A DNA stretch of 64,000 nt, from contig NC_084464.1 of NCBI RefSeq assembly GCF_027409185.1, positions 43,065,095 to 43,129,094 of the forward strand, written 5' to 3'. The DNA comes from Cynocephalus volans. Its lineage: Eukaryota > Chordata > Mammalia > Dermoptera > Cynocephalidae. Below are positions 51,195-63,599 of this stretch, in pieces; within the stretch, counting starts at the first letter, position 1; the number at the start of each line of letters is the position of its first letter. The notes under the pieces are model-generated. The model did no database searches and had not been told where the DNA came from. It saw nothing but the letters and a program-made list of their open reading frames with translations. Both the position numbers and the translations under genes were made by a program.

Positions 51195-51392
51195 GTGGCC
51201 CCTGATGTGCCTCATTCGTCAGGGAGGAAGCAGACCTGGGGGACCAGAGACCTGAGTTTCTTTTTATTCCTCTCAAGAGGCCCCTCCAAGCTTTGCTGGT
51301 GTCCCTGACAGCCTCGGGGAAGACATTTTCTCCCCTACCTTGCCTTTACCAGACACTGAAAAGAAGATAATATATTGGTCATTTAGCTAAGA

Positions 51393-51398
51393 AATAAA
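51393..51398 (+). terminator. MUC21: MUC21 polyadenylation signal
   Basis: Canonical AATAAA 199 bases after the MUC21 stop. Confidence 0.88.
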
Positions 51399-52314
51399 CA
51401 TACAACATGTATGATGGAGAGAACCTGTGTGTGCACATGAGTGGGTGTCTATAGCTCTGAGTTGAATTTCTCATTATATGAGACAGCCCCATACTGGAAT
51501 CTATTTGGCATTCAAAATCTCCACAGCACTATCCAGGGACCTCACTCAAATCTGTGTGTTCCCATTTTCTCATCCTTCTTGCCCCAGGAAGGACCTTCGT
51601 ATCCCTGAGACTCACCCAGGTTGGCAGGAGAACGGAACTGGGAGGGATGAGAAAGGAGGGTAGGTGCCAGGATTCTGCAGGTTCAGTGATTAGGCCTGTG
51701 GCACACAGAGATTAGGTTGCGGTGCACAGAGAACAGAGAGCATGACCAGGTGCAGCAGGCAGATTTAGGTGCATTGCGGGGAGGGAGGGGAGGGAGGAAG
51801 GTTCATTCAGAATCACAGTCCCCAGGGCCTTTACATGTGATCTGGACCTGCACCACCTGTCAGGGTGAAGGTGTAACTTGACACTTGTCTTTCTCAGAGC
51901 ACTTCCTTGGGAAGCAGAGAGAAAGTGCTTCCTATTTTCCCAAGGGAAAGAGTTTCTGGCAGGCTCAGGTCTAACCTTTGAAGAGTCTCTAGGCAGAGAC
52001 ACCTGGGATGAAGCCTGAGATTCTCGTGCATCCCCTCCCAGAAGGGCTGCATGTATCCCTTACATGGGTCCTGGGGAGAGGGCTGCCTGATCCTCCAGGT
52101 CTTGGAGGCTAAGTTGCTCTGAGTCCACAAGGTAGTAGGAGGGCTTCTTCCTGGGATAGAGCCCTTAGAAGAGAATTAGTAGTGTGCTGGTGGGCTCACC
52201 CCAAATCACAGCAGTGAAAACTGCTCTGCCATCCACCACTCATTAGCCTTCTCCAGTGTCAGCTAACCAGATGGTTGGATCTTACCAATAAAACTATGGT
52301 GAGCCATATGCAAG

Positions 52315-52347
52315 CAGTCATCATCATCATCATCATCATCATCATCT
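52315..52347. repeat. (TCA)n trinucleotide repeat
   Basis: About ten uninterrupted TCA units in intergenic DNA. Confidence 0.95.
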
Positions 52348-52676
52348 CATTTAAAGGGTTTCAGCAACCAGAAGGGAAGCTAAGCTGAACACCCTAAAAA
52401 TATGCCTCCTACTGGAGGGAACTGTGGAGAGCATTATGTGAAAAATGTGAAAATAAATAAGATCAGGCAAGGGAATCCAATTACATCATTAAAAAATGTA
52501 AAACTTTCATCTTCAAGTTTAAAATCTTCATAGACAAATTGAAAGAGGATGGCCACTATTGAGAATGATATTAGTAATCTGAAAGAGCAAGTGGGAAAAA
52601 TAGCTCAAATTAGACACAACAATACAGGGATGAAAATCATCCAGAAAATATAAGACACTTGGAAGATAGATCTGGT

Positions 52677-54032
52677 GTCTTAGTCCATTTTGTGTTGCTA
52701 TAACAGAATACCACAGACTGGGTAATTTATAAAGAAAGGAAACTTATTTGACTCATGGTTCTGGAGGCTGGGAAATCCAAGAGCATGGTACCAGAATCTG
52801 GGGAGGGCCTATATGCTGTGTCAACCCATGGTGGAAAGTGGAAGGGCAAGACAGGGCAAGAGCAAGAGAGCAAGAGGGGGTAGAACTCGCTTTATAACAT
52901 AACCACTCCCACAATACCTTCATGACCTAATCTCTTATTAGGTCCCACCTCCCAACACTGTTGCACTGGGGATTAAGTTTTCCAACACATGAACTTTGGG
53001 GGGAACATTCAAACCATAGCATTCTGCCCTGACCCCCCGAATTCATGTCCTTCTTACAATTAAAACTACATTTATTTCATCCCAATAGCCCCAAAAATCT
53101 TAACTTGTTCCAGCATCAACTAAAAAGTCTCAAGTCCAGAGTCTCTAAATCAGACATGGGTGAGATGCAAGGTACGATTCATCCTGAGGCAAATTCCCTT
53201 AGCTGTGAGCCTGTGAAATCAAAACAAATTATATACTTCCAAAACATAATGGTGGCATTGGATAGACATTCCCATTCCAAAAGGGAGAAATAGGCAAGTA
53301 AGAGGAGTAAGTGGTCCCAAGTAATTCCAAAACCCAACAAGGAAAATAACATTAGGACTTAAAGCTGGAGAATAATCTTTTACTCCATGTTCTGCATCCC
53401 TAGCATGCTTGGGTAGGGGTTGGACCCCCCAGGCCTCAGGCAGCCCCACCCCTATGGCTTTGCTGGGCTCAGACCACCCAGCAATTCCCATGGGTTGGAG
53501 TCTGTGCCTGCAGCTTATTGAGGCTGGAGATGCATGCTGTTAGCTTTACAGTTCTGGGGTCTTGGCAGTGGCCCCACTCCCATGGCTTCACCAGGCATTG
53601 CCCTGGTGTGAACTCTGTGCAGGGGCTCTGCCACTGTGGCAGGTTTCTGCCTGGGCCCCCAGGGTCTGCAACATCTTTTGAAATCTAGGTGAAGGTTGCC
53701 ATGGTCCCACAGCTTTTGCATGCTTGCAGAATTAGTGTCACATGGATGCCACCAAGGTTTATGGCTTGCACCTTCTGGACAGCAGGTCAAGATTTACCTG
53801 GGCCTGTTTAAGCCGCAGGTGGGCAGCTGAGGGGTGTTGTGCTGGTTCTAGCTTACCTTGAAAATCGCTAAAATGCCTTTTATAAAAAAATCACAACCGT
53901 GGTAAGACCCATTTATGAGAGCAGAGCCCTCATGACCTAGTCAATTCCTTAGGCCCCATCTCCCAACACTGTTTCATTGGAGGTTACGTTTACAATACAT
54001 GAACTTGGGGGACACATTCAAACCGTAGCAAC
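52677..54032 (-). mobile_element. Ancient retrovirus-like element, antisense, with related ends
   Basis: The left part (52677-53030) is the same LTR type as 6297-6690. The middle reads like long non-coding LTR or internal sequence in reverse ('cccattccaaaagggagaaa'). The right end (53878-54030) repeats the motif set 'tcccaacactg', 'acatgaacttgg' and 'acattcaaaccgtagca' seen at 52950-53020, so a composite or nested insertion is likely. No intact coding frame. Confidence 0.55.
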
Positions 54033-54714
54033 TAGGAGGACTAACATGCAAGTAATAAGGCTCAAAATGGAGAAAAAAAGAAGAGATGGAAGAGGAAGTA
54101 AAAGAACAATAGAGAAGAAAGATTTGAGTGTGTAGATTACAAGATTCACCAGGTACAACTCTAAATGTACTAAAAACCATTGATTTATACACTTTAAACA
54201 GTTGAACTACATGGCATGTAAATTATATCTCATAAAGCTGTTAAAATACTACCAAGCATATTGTGTAAAGAAACTTTTTGATTTTCCATGATCAATAACT
54301 AATGACTCGAAGGAATGGGCACTTGGAGACGGAGGGAGGTGAAAAGAAAGAAATCCACAGTGAGCAATTTAGCATTTGATTGATTTGCATGATTGTGCTG
54401 TGAATATGTCATTACTTCCAGCAACTGGAGCGTGTATGTAGAGTTTGAAAGCATCAGTACCCAGCTTTCATCATGGATACAACTACTCCTGTAGTCTGAC
54501 AAAGCCCCAGCCCACCAAGCATATTTGGTCCAAGAAAAAGTCCAGGAAGTGGACAGAGATAACGTGCTGCCCCATCTAGACTTTGTGCCTTTGCACTGAT
54601 GGCTCAGCTCAAGGATCTTCAGATGGCATTTGTGCTCCACACTCTTGGAGGTACATGAGAACTTTCTAAAGAACATTATGCAGATATGTGTTGCCCTATG
54701 GAAATCACTTTCCA

Positions 54715-55170
54715 GATTTTTTTTGTAATATATTTTATTTTTATAGCAGTTTTAGGTCTACAGAGAAATTGAGCATAAAGTACAGATCCCGTGCCCCCCC
54801 CACATACACAGTTTCTCTTATTATTAACATGTTACATTAGTGTAGTGCATTTGTTACAATTATGAACCTATATTGATATATTATTATTAACTTGATTTTT
54901 ACATTATACATTTGTGTTGTATAGTTCTATGGGATGTCACGTATTCACCATTACAGTGTCATACAGAGTAGTTTCACTGCCCTAAACATTCTCTTTGCTC
55001 AACCTATTCATTCCTCCCTCCCTCTGTCATCTTTCCCTAAATCTCTAGAAACCATGGATCTTTTTTTTCATTACCTCAAACATTTATCATTTCTTCGTGT
55101 TGGGAATATACAAAATCTTCTCTTCTAGCTAACTGAAATTATAAAATAAACTGTTGATAATTATAGTCAC
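54715..55170 (-). mobile_element. L1 LINE fragment, antisense
   Basis: Contains 'tttataggcagttttaggtc'-like and 'gtcatacagagtagtttcac', 'accatggatc' words from an old L1 3' region, reading in reverse. Confidence 0.6.
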
Positions 55171-55984
55171 CCAATTTTCCAAAGCTTCAACTTCCATACA
55201 TACTTTTTGCCTAAAACTAATCTATCTGAAAGGACCTCTGTGGTCAGGGCATCAAGCTAGCAATACTTTTCAGATTCCCCTTTTACAATCACCCAACTTT
55301 TACTCTTTAGCTCCTATATTATTATGGTGCATTTCCCCAGGGTGCAGAAATTCCAGGGTGTCAAATAAAGGGACACCTCAAAAATCTCTTCTACTTTAGT
55401 CTTCATATACCCAGAGTAGGGCTTCTTGTTTTTCCCGGCTGCATAAATTCCTGGTAGAGGCTAAACTGAGTGTAACAAACTAGTAATTTTGGTATGTGTT
55501 AAGATGCTATTTATTCAGATGTACTGTAGAGTGAGGTAGCAGGAGTAATAAAAATTTCTGTTTAACAATCTCTTCTCTTCCATCCACTGTCAAAGAAGGT
55601 ATCCCTGCCGAGGGCTTGTCCAGCGAGATTACAGCAAAGGAGGGATCAGTAAGAAATCATAAAGGCGTCAACGTGCCTTGCTCAACCGAAGTGAAAACCT
55701 TGTGTCAAGCCAACCTTCCATATCATCTGTCTGCCTATTTTATAATATCCAAGATGTCTAAAAACTTGCTGGACACAGCAGTGTGCTATGAAGCACACTT
55801 CTCTGAGTTGTATGCCCTTCTCTGTAAGGAGAAAGAGCTTCTAATTCACCAGTCTCTCGGTCTAGGTCACAGCTGTATATTTCGTATTATTACAAGGAGA
55901 AAGATATTGCAAGTTCCACATTTACTTGCAAATGATTCATGTTACATCTTAAGATGAAAAGAAATAGAGAGGCCATTCAGCGTG

Positions 55985-56190
55985 TCAGCTTGCAGCACAG
56001 ATTGTGGAACTAGAATTTCGGGTTTCAAATCCAAGCTTCGTGTGACCTTGCACAAATTCCTTAACTCTTCTGGGTCCCAGTTTCCTTATTTGGAAAAATG
56101 AAGGTGATAATAATACCCACTTTGTGGGGTTGTTGTGAAGCTCATAGAATAGTCCTGCATTTTGATAAGTGCTCTAGAAATTTTGTTATT
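55985..56190 (+). repeat. MIR-type ancient SINE
   Basis: Shows 'gtgtgaccttgcacaaattc', 'gtttccttatttggaaaaat' and 'gggttgttgtgaagctcata' in order. Confidence 0.75.
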
Positions 56191-58084
56191 TTTTTTTATA
56201 TTGGGTAAGTTAATGGTTTGTATTTTTTTGAAAATATGAAAAAACATTTAATAGGAAAAATATTTTCATTTACTTTTCACCAAAAAATTTGTTAGGGTAT
56301 AAATTTAACACCTAAGTCTTACAAATCACAGGAAAAATTTTTAAAGTTTATAGACATATCTTTTGGTGCAGAGAAGCATGATAGGATGATCAATAAGCTT
56401 TCTAGCAAAAAAATATTACAGACTATCTGATATTATGGAAAAGGCAAAATTATGTCTATGGAGACAGTAAAAGGATCAGTGGTTGCCAGGGGTTACGGGG
56501 ATAGGAAACAAACAGGCGGAGCACAGAGGGTTCTTCGGGCAGAGAAACTATTCTGTGTGATACTACAATGGTGCATCCATGTCATTAAACATTTGCCAAA
56601 ACCCACAGAATATATAATATATATTGTCGCCCTAATGTAAACTTTTGGTGACAATGATGTGTCATTATAGTTTCATCAGTTGTAACAAATGTGTCACGCT
56701 GGTGTGGGATGCTGATAGTCAGGAAGGCTGTGCACGGGTGGGGACAGGGGGTATTTGGGAACGCACTGTGCTTTCCACTCAATTTTGCTGTGAACCTAAA
56801 ACTTCCCTAAAATATACAGTTTATTAATTTTAAATGTATTATAACCATGTGTATATATTACAATAGAATAATGTGGGGAAAGTGAAATGAACTATAAGTT
56901 TACAAAGTGGCGAGAACAATGCAAAAATCCAGACTGTTGGGGAAGAGTTCGCCTATTTTACTAAAAAGGATAATGCTGGGTATTGAGATGCTACAGTGTT
57001 TAGAGTCCAATGGAAGCACTTTAAAGAGTAGTAAAACTGTTTTATTATTGCAATATCTTTATTTTCAATATGGTAGAAATTACATTATTTGCAATTATTA
57101 AATTTATGATAAAAATTTAGATTAAAAATAAGCAGATGAAGGAATACATAATTTAAAAAAATTCTTTTTGAAAATATATGAGCAGAGACAATTTGAACAC
57201 TGCTGCTTAAGCACAGAAGGATGTTTCTACATGAATGGTGATTGCAGATATTTGGTGAAGTCTAAGCAGCCTCATGAAAGATCTTCACCTCCAAATCCAA
57301 GGATGGCTACCTCCATCAGGGGGCCAGCTTGCAGGAAGATGGACCACTGACATAGATCATTTTGACTTTTTTTCACAAAAAACCTTGTCTCTTTTTGTTT
57401 CAGTTATTTTCTGATCAACCATATGTCATATGGGAAGGTACCTTTGAGATTTCTTGTAATGAGGAGAGCTCTGCTTGAGTTGGGAATAAACTAAAATTAG
57501 AAAGACAATTATCCAGTTGGCTGAAGAAGTTCTGAGCCAGGACATGGTGAGGTGGGGAGACATGGCCGTGAGAATCTGGAACTCAGGCATTTCCTAAATA
57601 GGACTTTCAGCACAGGCTGTACAATAATGAATTTCAAATCTATTCCGTGTGTTTACAAATTGTCTGCTTTATGTCAGTGTTTGGACCCTGGAGTTCCTTA
57701 CACTGTGAGAAAATAATCTCTGAGTACTCTCTAAAACAAATGCAAGTTCCGAGCCCTCAAGTCTTGCTGCTCTTTGCTTTACAGTTGTCAGAAATGACTC
57801 TCCACACAGGCACTCAAAAAATGATCTCTGGCCAGTCAGCTTCACTCGGGCAACCAGATCCTAACTCATTGATTCTTCTGACCCTTTCCTTCTGATGACT
57901 CTTCCATCTTTTTTTCAAACTCTACATGGCTGGGTCTCCTCGGCATCTGTAGTTTTCTATACTAGGTATTTTCCAACAGTGACAGCTCCAGAATTTCTAC
58001 ATAGGACGAGGTTGGGAGCATGCAATCTGGTTGGAGGAAGATAGGTAGGGGCCAGACTTGAAGCCCAGTTTGCATATGACACAC

Positions 58085-58260
58085 TTGCTTTATCATGCTT
58101 AAGAGCGCAGGCTCTGAAGCAGGACTGATGGTTTAATTCCTGACTCTATTACTTATTAGCTTTGTGAGTTTGGCCAAGTTGCTTGGCTTCTTCTCCATGA
58201 CTTAGTTTTCTCATTTGCAAAATGGACACAACAGTCGCCCTGTGTCTTAGGGTTGTTGGA
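58085..58260 (+). repeat. MIR-type ancient SINE
   Basis: Carries 'ttagctttgtgagtttggcc' and 'ttctcatttgcaaaatggac' blocks. Confidence 0.7.
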
Positions 58261-58499
58261 CACCAGCACAGGCTCCCAGGGACCAGATGGGATGAGTCAA
58301 ACTCAGGAGAGACCAGCGGGAAGGACCAGAGTCGTTCTCCACAGCACCAGTAAGAGGCATGAATCCCCCTCAGTGGGCGTGTGGGAAAGAGGAGGTGGAG
58401 GGGAGACCCCTCGACAGGGGAAAAACAGCCCTGAGAGGAGGCATTGGACTTCACAGGGCCTGAACATTTACCTAAAAAAGACTAAAAGTTCTTATTTTT

Positions 58500-59045
58500 T
58501 GTTGTTTTTAATCCTCTCCAGCTTTAGTGAGGTATAATTGACAAATGAAAATTGTATATATTCAAGGTATACATTGTGATGATTTGATATAAGTATACAT
58601 TGTGCAATGATTATTACCACAATCAGACTAATTGACACAACTCTCAGCACACATATTTACCATTTTTTTCCCCTCTGTGTGTTTGGGGGGACGGGGGTAG
58701 AGGACACTTAAGATCTACTCTCTTAGCAAACTTCAAGTAAACAATACAGTATTATTAATTATAGTCACCAAGCTGTACATTAGATCCCCAGAACTTATTC
58801 ATCTTATAACCTAAATTTTGTGCCCTTTGACTGTTGTTTTTAATTTTAAAATTGAGGCTTAAAATATATGCAGTAACATGTGCAAAGTGTACACATTGTA
58901 AGTGTTCAAATTGTGGAATTTTAACATGCATCCACTCACCTCCCCTGCACCCGGATCAAGATGTGCACTTTCCCATCACCCCAGAAGTCTCCCCCACCCT
59001 CTCCCCATCAAAAGCACTCCAGAGGTAGCCACTGTTTTGACTTCA
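58500..59045 (-). mobile_element. L1 LINE fragment, antisense
   Basis: Contains 'gaggtataattgacaaatga', 'tattattaattatagtcacc' and 'atcttataacctaaattttg', typical of the reverse of an old L1 3' UTR. A related A/T-rich block follows it. Confidence 0.75.
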
Positions 59046-59954
59046 ATCATCACAGATGACTTTTCCCTACACTTGACTTTCATAGAAATGAAACTACACA
59101 GTACGCACTCCAAAAGAGCCCCTTTTAAAAGGAAATGAAATTGAATCACCAATATTTGGCAAGCTTACCTCTGTATCCTCATCCCTTACCACAGCCCCCC
59201 TGCCATTAATGGGAACAAGAACCCAAGAACTAAGTCAGATCAGTGACAGCAAATTGAGTTACATTTACTTCCTTGCACATCTGAGTAATGGTGTAAATTT
59301 CAACCCACTGCTAGCTGTGAAGATTGGAAATAGGGACCCAGGTGAGTTAGGCACCCCGGCCCATGCTGAAGACCCATTGTCAAAGATGGACCCAGGGAAC
59401 TTGGTAACTATGTGCCCACCCCCTTCCCACTCACCTCCACTTGACACTGGAAGCGAGACTCACTTAGTGTCCACCTTCCTCACCCTTGGAGAGTCCACGA
59501 TGAGTGGAGCACATCACTCACACAACCACGTGCTGCTCTGTGTCTAGAAGGAGCACTCTGGAGAAAACCTCGCGTGTGTCTGGTAACTCTGCACACCCTC
59601 CTAATCCCCAGCTTCCTCCAATTAGATACCTACTGACCTTTAGCACCCATTTGCTTCCTTTTCTTCCCTCCTCTTTCTTCTACAAAGGCCTCCTGCTTTG
59701 GAAATGAGGCATACCCAAGGAAAACAGGTCTCTGGCTCAAGGGTGGGTCCCTTCCATGCTGTCAGATCTGATTCCTTCCCTCCCTTCTCCTTTTGTCTGT
59801 GCCCTCTGATCATGTCGCCCTCTCTTCCGCCTTGATTCCTGCAGGGCACCTCTCTGCACACAGCCCTGAACAGCAGAAAGCCTAGCTGGTGCACAGACAC
59901 CCCTCCCTGGGGAGGGAGGGCCTGAAGCTCTGACCTCCTGCACCCAATAGGAGC

Positions 59955-59960
59955 TATAAA
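59955..59960 (+). promoter_or_regulatory. TATA box of the downstream MUC22-like gene
   Basis: TATAAA in 'gagctataaatgccatag', 209 bases before the ATG at 60164. Flanked by sequence shared with the broken copy's promoter, including 'aaaggcctcc' and 'cttcccatgtgg'. Confidence 0.75.
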
Positions 59961-60163
59961 TGCCATAGATATGCCCACAAGAAGAAAAGAAGAAAAATAG
60001 GAAGTCAAGCTGTGGAGCTCCCTCCAACCCCCCACCCCAAGGCTCACCCTGGCACTGGCTGGACTTCAGTTCTTTTCGTGCAATCTCATTTTCTGTCAAG
60101 GCCCTTCCTTCCTCTGGAACCCAGGTGTTCTAGATGACAACTTCCCATGTGGATCATTTCAAG

Positions 60164-60233
60164 ATGAAAAGAGGAAAAATCTCTCCTGCTTTCTGGTTCC
60201 TGTTTCTGCTTCTCTTTGTAGTCCTGGGACACA
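60164..60233 (+). CDS. First coding exon of a MUC22-like mucin, rest beyond the window
   Basis: Codes for a 23-residue signal peptide start (MKRGKISPAFWFLFLLLFVV, then LGH) and stops in phase 1 at gtgagt (60234). The exon is 70 bases, the same length and phase as MUC21 exon 1, and both begin MK with an early KG/RG motif. By position after MUC21 this should be MUC22, but with only one exon I leave the symbol blank. No repeat or membrane exon is seen before the window ends, implying a first intron longer than 3.7 kb or a truncated gene. Confidence 0.75.
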
Positions 60234-63200
60234 GTGAGTGACTTATCAGTTAATGAGGGAGAGGGTTATGGAGATCTCATAGAGTCTGAAGGAGACAGGG
60301 GTTCCCTGCCCAGGCACGATCTTCTTCAGAAACAAAGATGATTCACTCTTTTGCCTATTTCTGCAAAAGCCAGTACTGACCCCAATTCCATTGACCATGA
60401 CTCTGATGCTACCTTAGTAGCAAAGCTCCATTCGTCTCCCCCAGCTCTGTGGCATGAGCACAAGCAGTGGGGACATGAAGGGGGTAGGGTGGGCTTTGTC
60501 TCACTTTTCTTTGTATCTTGGATAAATGTTTTGTTTTTAACTGGAAAATTCTCGTTCCAATAGCATTCTTAATTCCAAATTAGAACTAGTTTCTGAGTCT
60601 AAAGTCAAGTAAAAATACTCCTTCCTCAAGTGCTGCCTGATTTCAAATCCATGTTCCATACCCTCAGAATTCCCGATAGAAACAAACTGGAGGGTGGCCA
60701 GTGGGGAGCCAGGGCTCTGGCAACTGTTTTGGTGGTGGTGGGAAAGGTAATAGCCTGAGGGACAAGTGAATCAGGGCTCCCTTGTGATTCCTACTGTCTG
60801 AACCGGTTCCATTGACATCTGCCTGTGATTTCTTACAATATCAATGCTTTTTCCTTAATTATGAGAGACCAGGTTAATCATCTTACCTATTTCCTTTGCC
60901 TTTACTATAGGATAGCGCATCAAGAAGAGGGAGGTACAGTGTTGAAAGGAAAGGTCTAGGTTGAATGATTTGGAGGATTTTGGGGTGATTTTCTCCTTTC
61001 TTCCACAGTATACACCTGTTTCTCGCATCCTATTCTGGACTCGCTTCCTTGCTCTGCTCCAGCGATCCCTCCTTCAGTGTTCTCTCTTTTTCTTCCCCTT
61101 TCCTGTGGCTTTCATCCCGAGTGTTTCAGCTGTTGTCTACCTACCAATGACTTCCAAATCTACCTCTCGCCTATCCCAATCCCTAATTCCTGTTCTAGTC
61201 ATCTGATTTTAAACAATAATCTCTTTACTTCAGATGGATCATTCATGTAGTCATTCAACAAACCGTTACAGAGCTCCTGCTCTGGGCCAGGCACTCCTGC
61301 ATGATAAGCCATGGTGAGGGGTCGTGCACGAAAAGCCAGCCCCTGCCCTCGGGGAACTCCCGGACTACTGCAAAAGACAGACACAAATAATATTTTATTC
61401 TAAAAGAGAGCAAGTGTGCAGGGTGCTGACAGACACCTCCCCATTTGCCCACCGCCAGATTTATAAAGTGACCCACCATCTCCCCTGTAAGCCCATCACA
61501 GTGGGTTAGCAAGGATCAACCACTCATGTGGGTGCTGGGCCCTCCCCCCTCCTGCCGTCTCAGGGGCCTTGCTCAGTGTGTTTCTCCTTCTCCTCCCATC
61601 TTCTTTCCACTCTGCATTTCCTAGATCCTTTCCAACAGCATCCAAACAAGCTTGAGTCCAGTGCGCATGAGTGTCTCCCAGGGAGATCATGAAAACCCAG
61701 GTTTCCAGGCACTTGCCCCCGCCGAGATCCTGACTCCATAAGCTTGGTGGGCTGGGGTGGGCTGAGCAACCCCTCAGGCGTGTGATCACAGAGGTCCCTG
61801 GACTGAGCGCTGTTTGAATAACATCCACCCCAAGGCCCCCCCACGTCACTCCCCTGCCACAGCCTCTCCCTTGCTCTCCTTCGTCACCCCCTTCCTGAGA
61901 GTGCGCCCCGCATTTGCTGCTTCCACTTCTCACCTCCCTTCACTTGCTTAGTTTATTTTATTAGGTACGGTAAATAGTTCTGAAAAAGCAATAGTCCTAC
62001 AAGCCTTCTAATAAAACTTCAGTCCCTGACGCCCTTTCTCTGACTGCTTCTCACCCTCGAGTCCTGCTCCCAGAGTTTCTTCTGGCATTTACCTTTGCAT
62101 TTCTAAATAACAATCTTACACTGATATTACTTGCTTTTTGGTTGAGCTGTTTTTCTTGCTTCAGGCATGATTTATTGACTATTAGAAATGAAAAGGAATA
62201 TTTAGTTTGGACCCTCCCCCTGCACATCTCATATTCCATCTCACATTCTCCCCAATGAGTGTATCACATTTTGGTGTTAAATTAGTATTTAGTGTTTACA
62301 TTATGATAACTATACAAGTAACATTTATAGTTGGTCCATATATTGTGTTATAATGACTTCCCTTTCCTGTGCATTTTTGTTTTTCTAGGTATTAATAATA
62401 GCCTTCCTTGGTTTTCTTCATATATATCATTAATTCATCCTGAAACCTCCACTAGAAGTATCAATTTCTTCTCCATACACATGAGGCAGTCTATCAATTT
62501 AACTTTTTTCCCTGAGAAATCCCATTTGGAAGCATCTGGCTAATCAATACTGTTTCTCTCTAGGCCTGCTGCCCAGCTATTGCCTTACAATTTGCCATCA
62601 CCAACATTCTAGAAATTCCCTTTTCCCTCTTGTGGATTCCTATATTCTTCTTTCTTGCTTTATTTTGGAGCACCACTGCCTCTAGAAGCTTCCTGAGAGA
62701 AGGTTCATGAGAGAAAATTGTTTTAAAACTTTATGCACTATTAGGGTAGTGCTAAGTTGTTATAACAAAGAGATCCCAAAAGTGACTTTGAAAAATAAAC
62801 AAGTTAAAAAATAAAATGAAAAAAATATATCTCTCTCCCTTGTAACAGTCCCAAGGTGAGTATTGTAGGGTGATGGGGGCTCTGCCATCTTCAACATGTG
62901 GATTTCAATGTCATCATCATTTAGGCCCCCACAAAGGGTAAAAGAGGAGTGTTTTGTATTATTCTATGATATGGCCAGTCAAGGTGCAGCCACAAGAGAA
63001 GAGGCTCAAGAAAAAACAAAGTTTATTATACTCACCCATCCTAGAGACAGGGGGCACAGCGTGCCATGCAGGGCCACATGAGAAAGACACCAAGGTAGTC
63101 AGGAAGCAGAAGACAGAAGCAAGGAGAAGGTTTAGACCATTTCTTTCATTGGGGTTTCTGCAGGAAAGGCAAGGCAGGGCAGGATGAACAGCTGAGGATT

Positions 63201-63440
63201 GACTAGTTTGAATAATTTCTGCAGGCTTTGGGTTATAGGGGGTGGTCCTTAGTTGCCTGGTACCTGGTCCTGGTATTATTAAGGCAGAGGAATATTGTTT
63301 CTTGGAGTGTATGGGCCAGATAGAGGAGGTAGGGTTCTGGATTTTAAAGACATGCTCCTGGCTGGGTCTTTTGCTATCTCTACAAATTGGCTAGCCCTGG
63401 AAAGGCAGTCTCTCCCTCGCCAGAAAAGTGTGTTGAGATG
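60234..63440 (+). other. Intron or flank after the MUC22-like first exon
   Basis: The first ~1.5 kb aligns in blocks with 36.0-37.4 kb. The remainder has no supportable exon. An L2-like fragment is at 61240-61390 ('tcattcaacaaaccgttaca', 'ctgggccaggcactcctgca'). Confidence 0.6.
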
Positions 63441-63590
63441 TCAGAACATCACATTGTGTACAGGTATTGAAAATCACACTGCACCCCATAAATATGTACC
63501 CCATAAATTATTATGTACCCATAAATTATTATGTCAATTAAAAATAAATTAACTTTTAAAAAGATGTCAAAACATTGTAATACACAGAAA
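63440..63590 (+). mobile_element. L1 LINE 3' end
   Basis: Ends in a slightly tandem 'cataaattattatgtcaatt' motif with 'aaaaataaatt', the L1 3' terminus also seen at 21.9 kb. Confidence 0.65.
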
Positions 63591-63599
63591 ATAAATATA

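Larger units (their letters stand above)
51420..59640. other. MUC21-to-MUC22 intergenic DNA
   Basis: No gene is supportable. Contains LTR-like, L1 and MIR-type repeats listed separately. The frame at 55616-55957 lacks introns, a signal peptide or any recognisable motif and is not called. Confidence 0.55.

Noticed and set aside
55616-55957. 113-codon plus-strand frame in the intergenic region
   Set aside because: No domain, no flanking splice or promoter evidence, and the frame has no recognisable similarity to any family.
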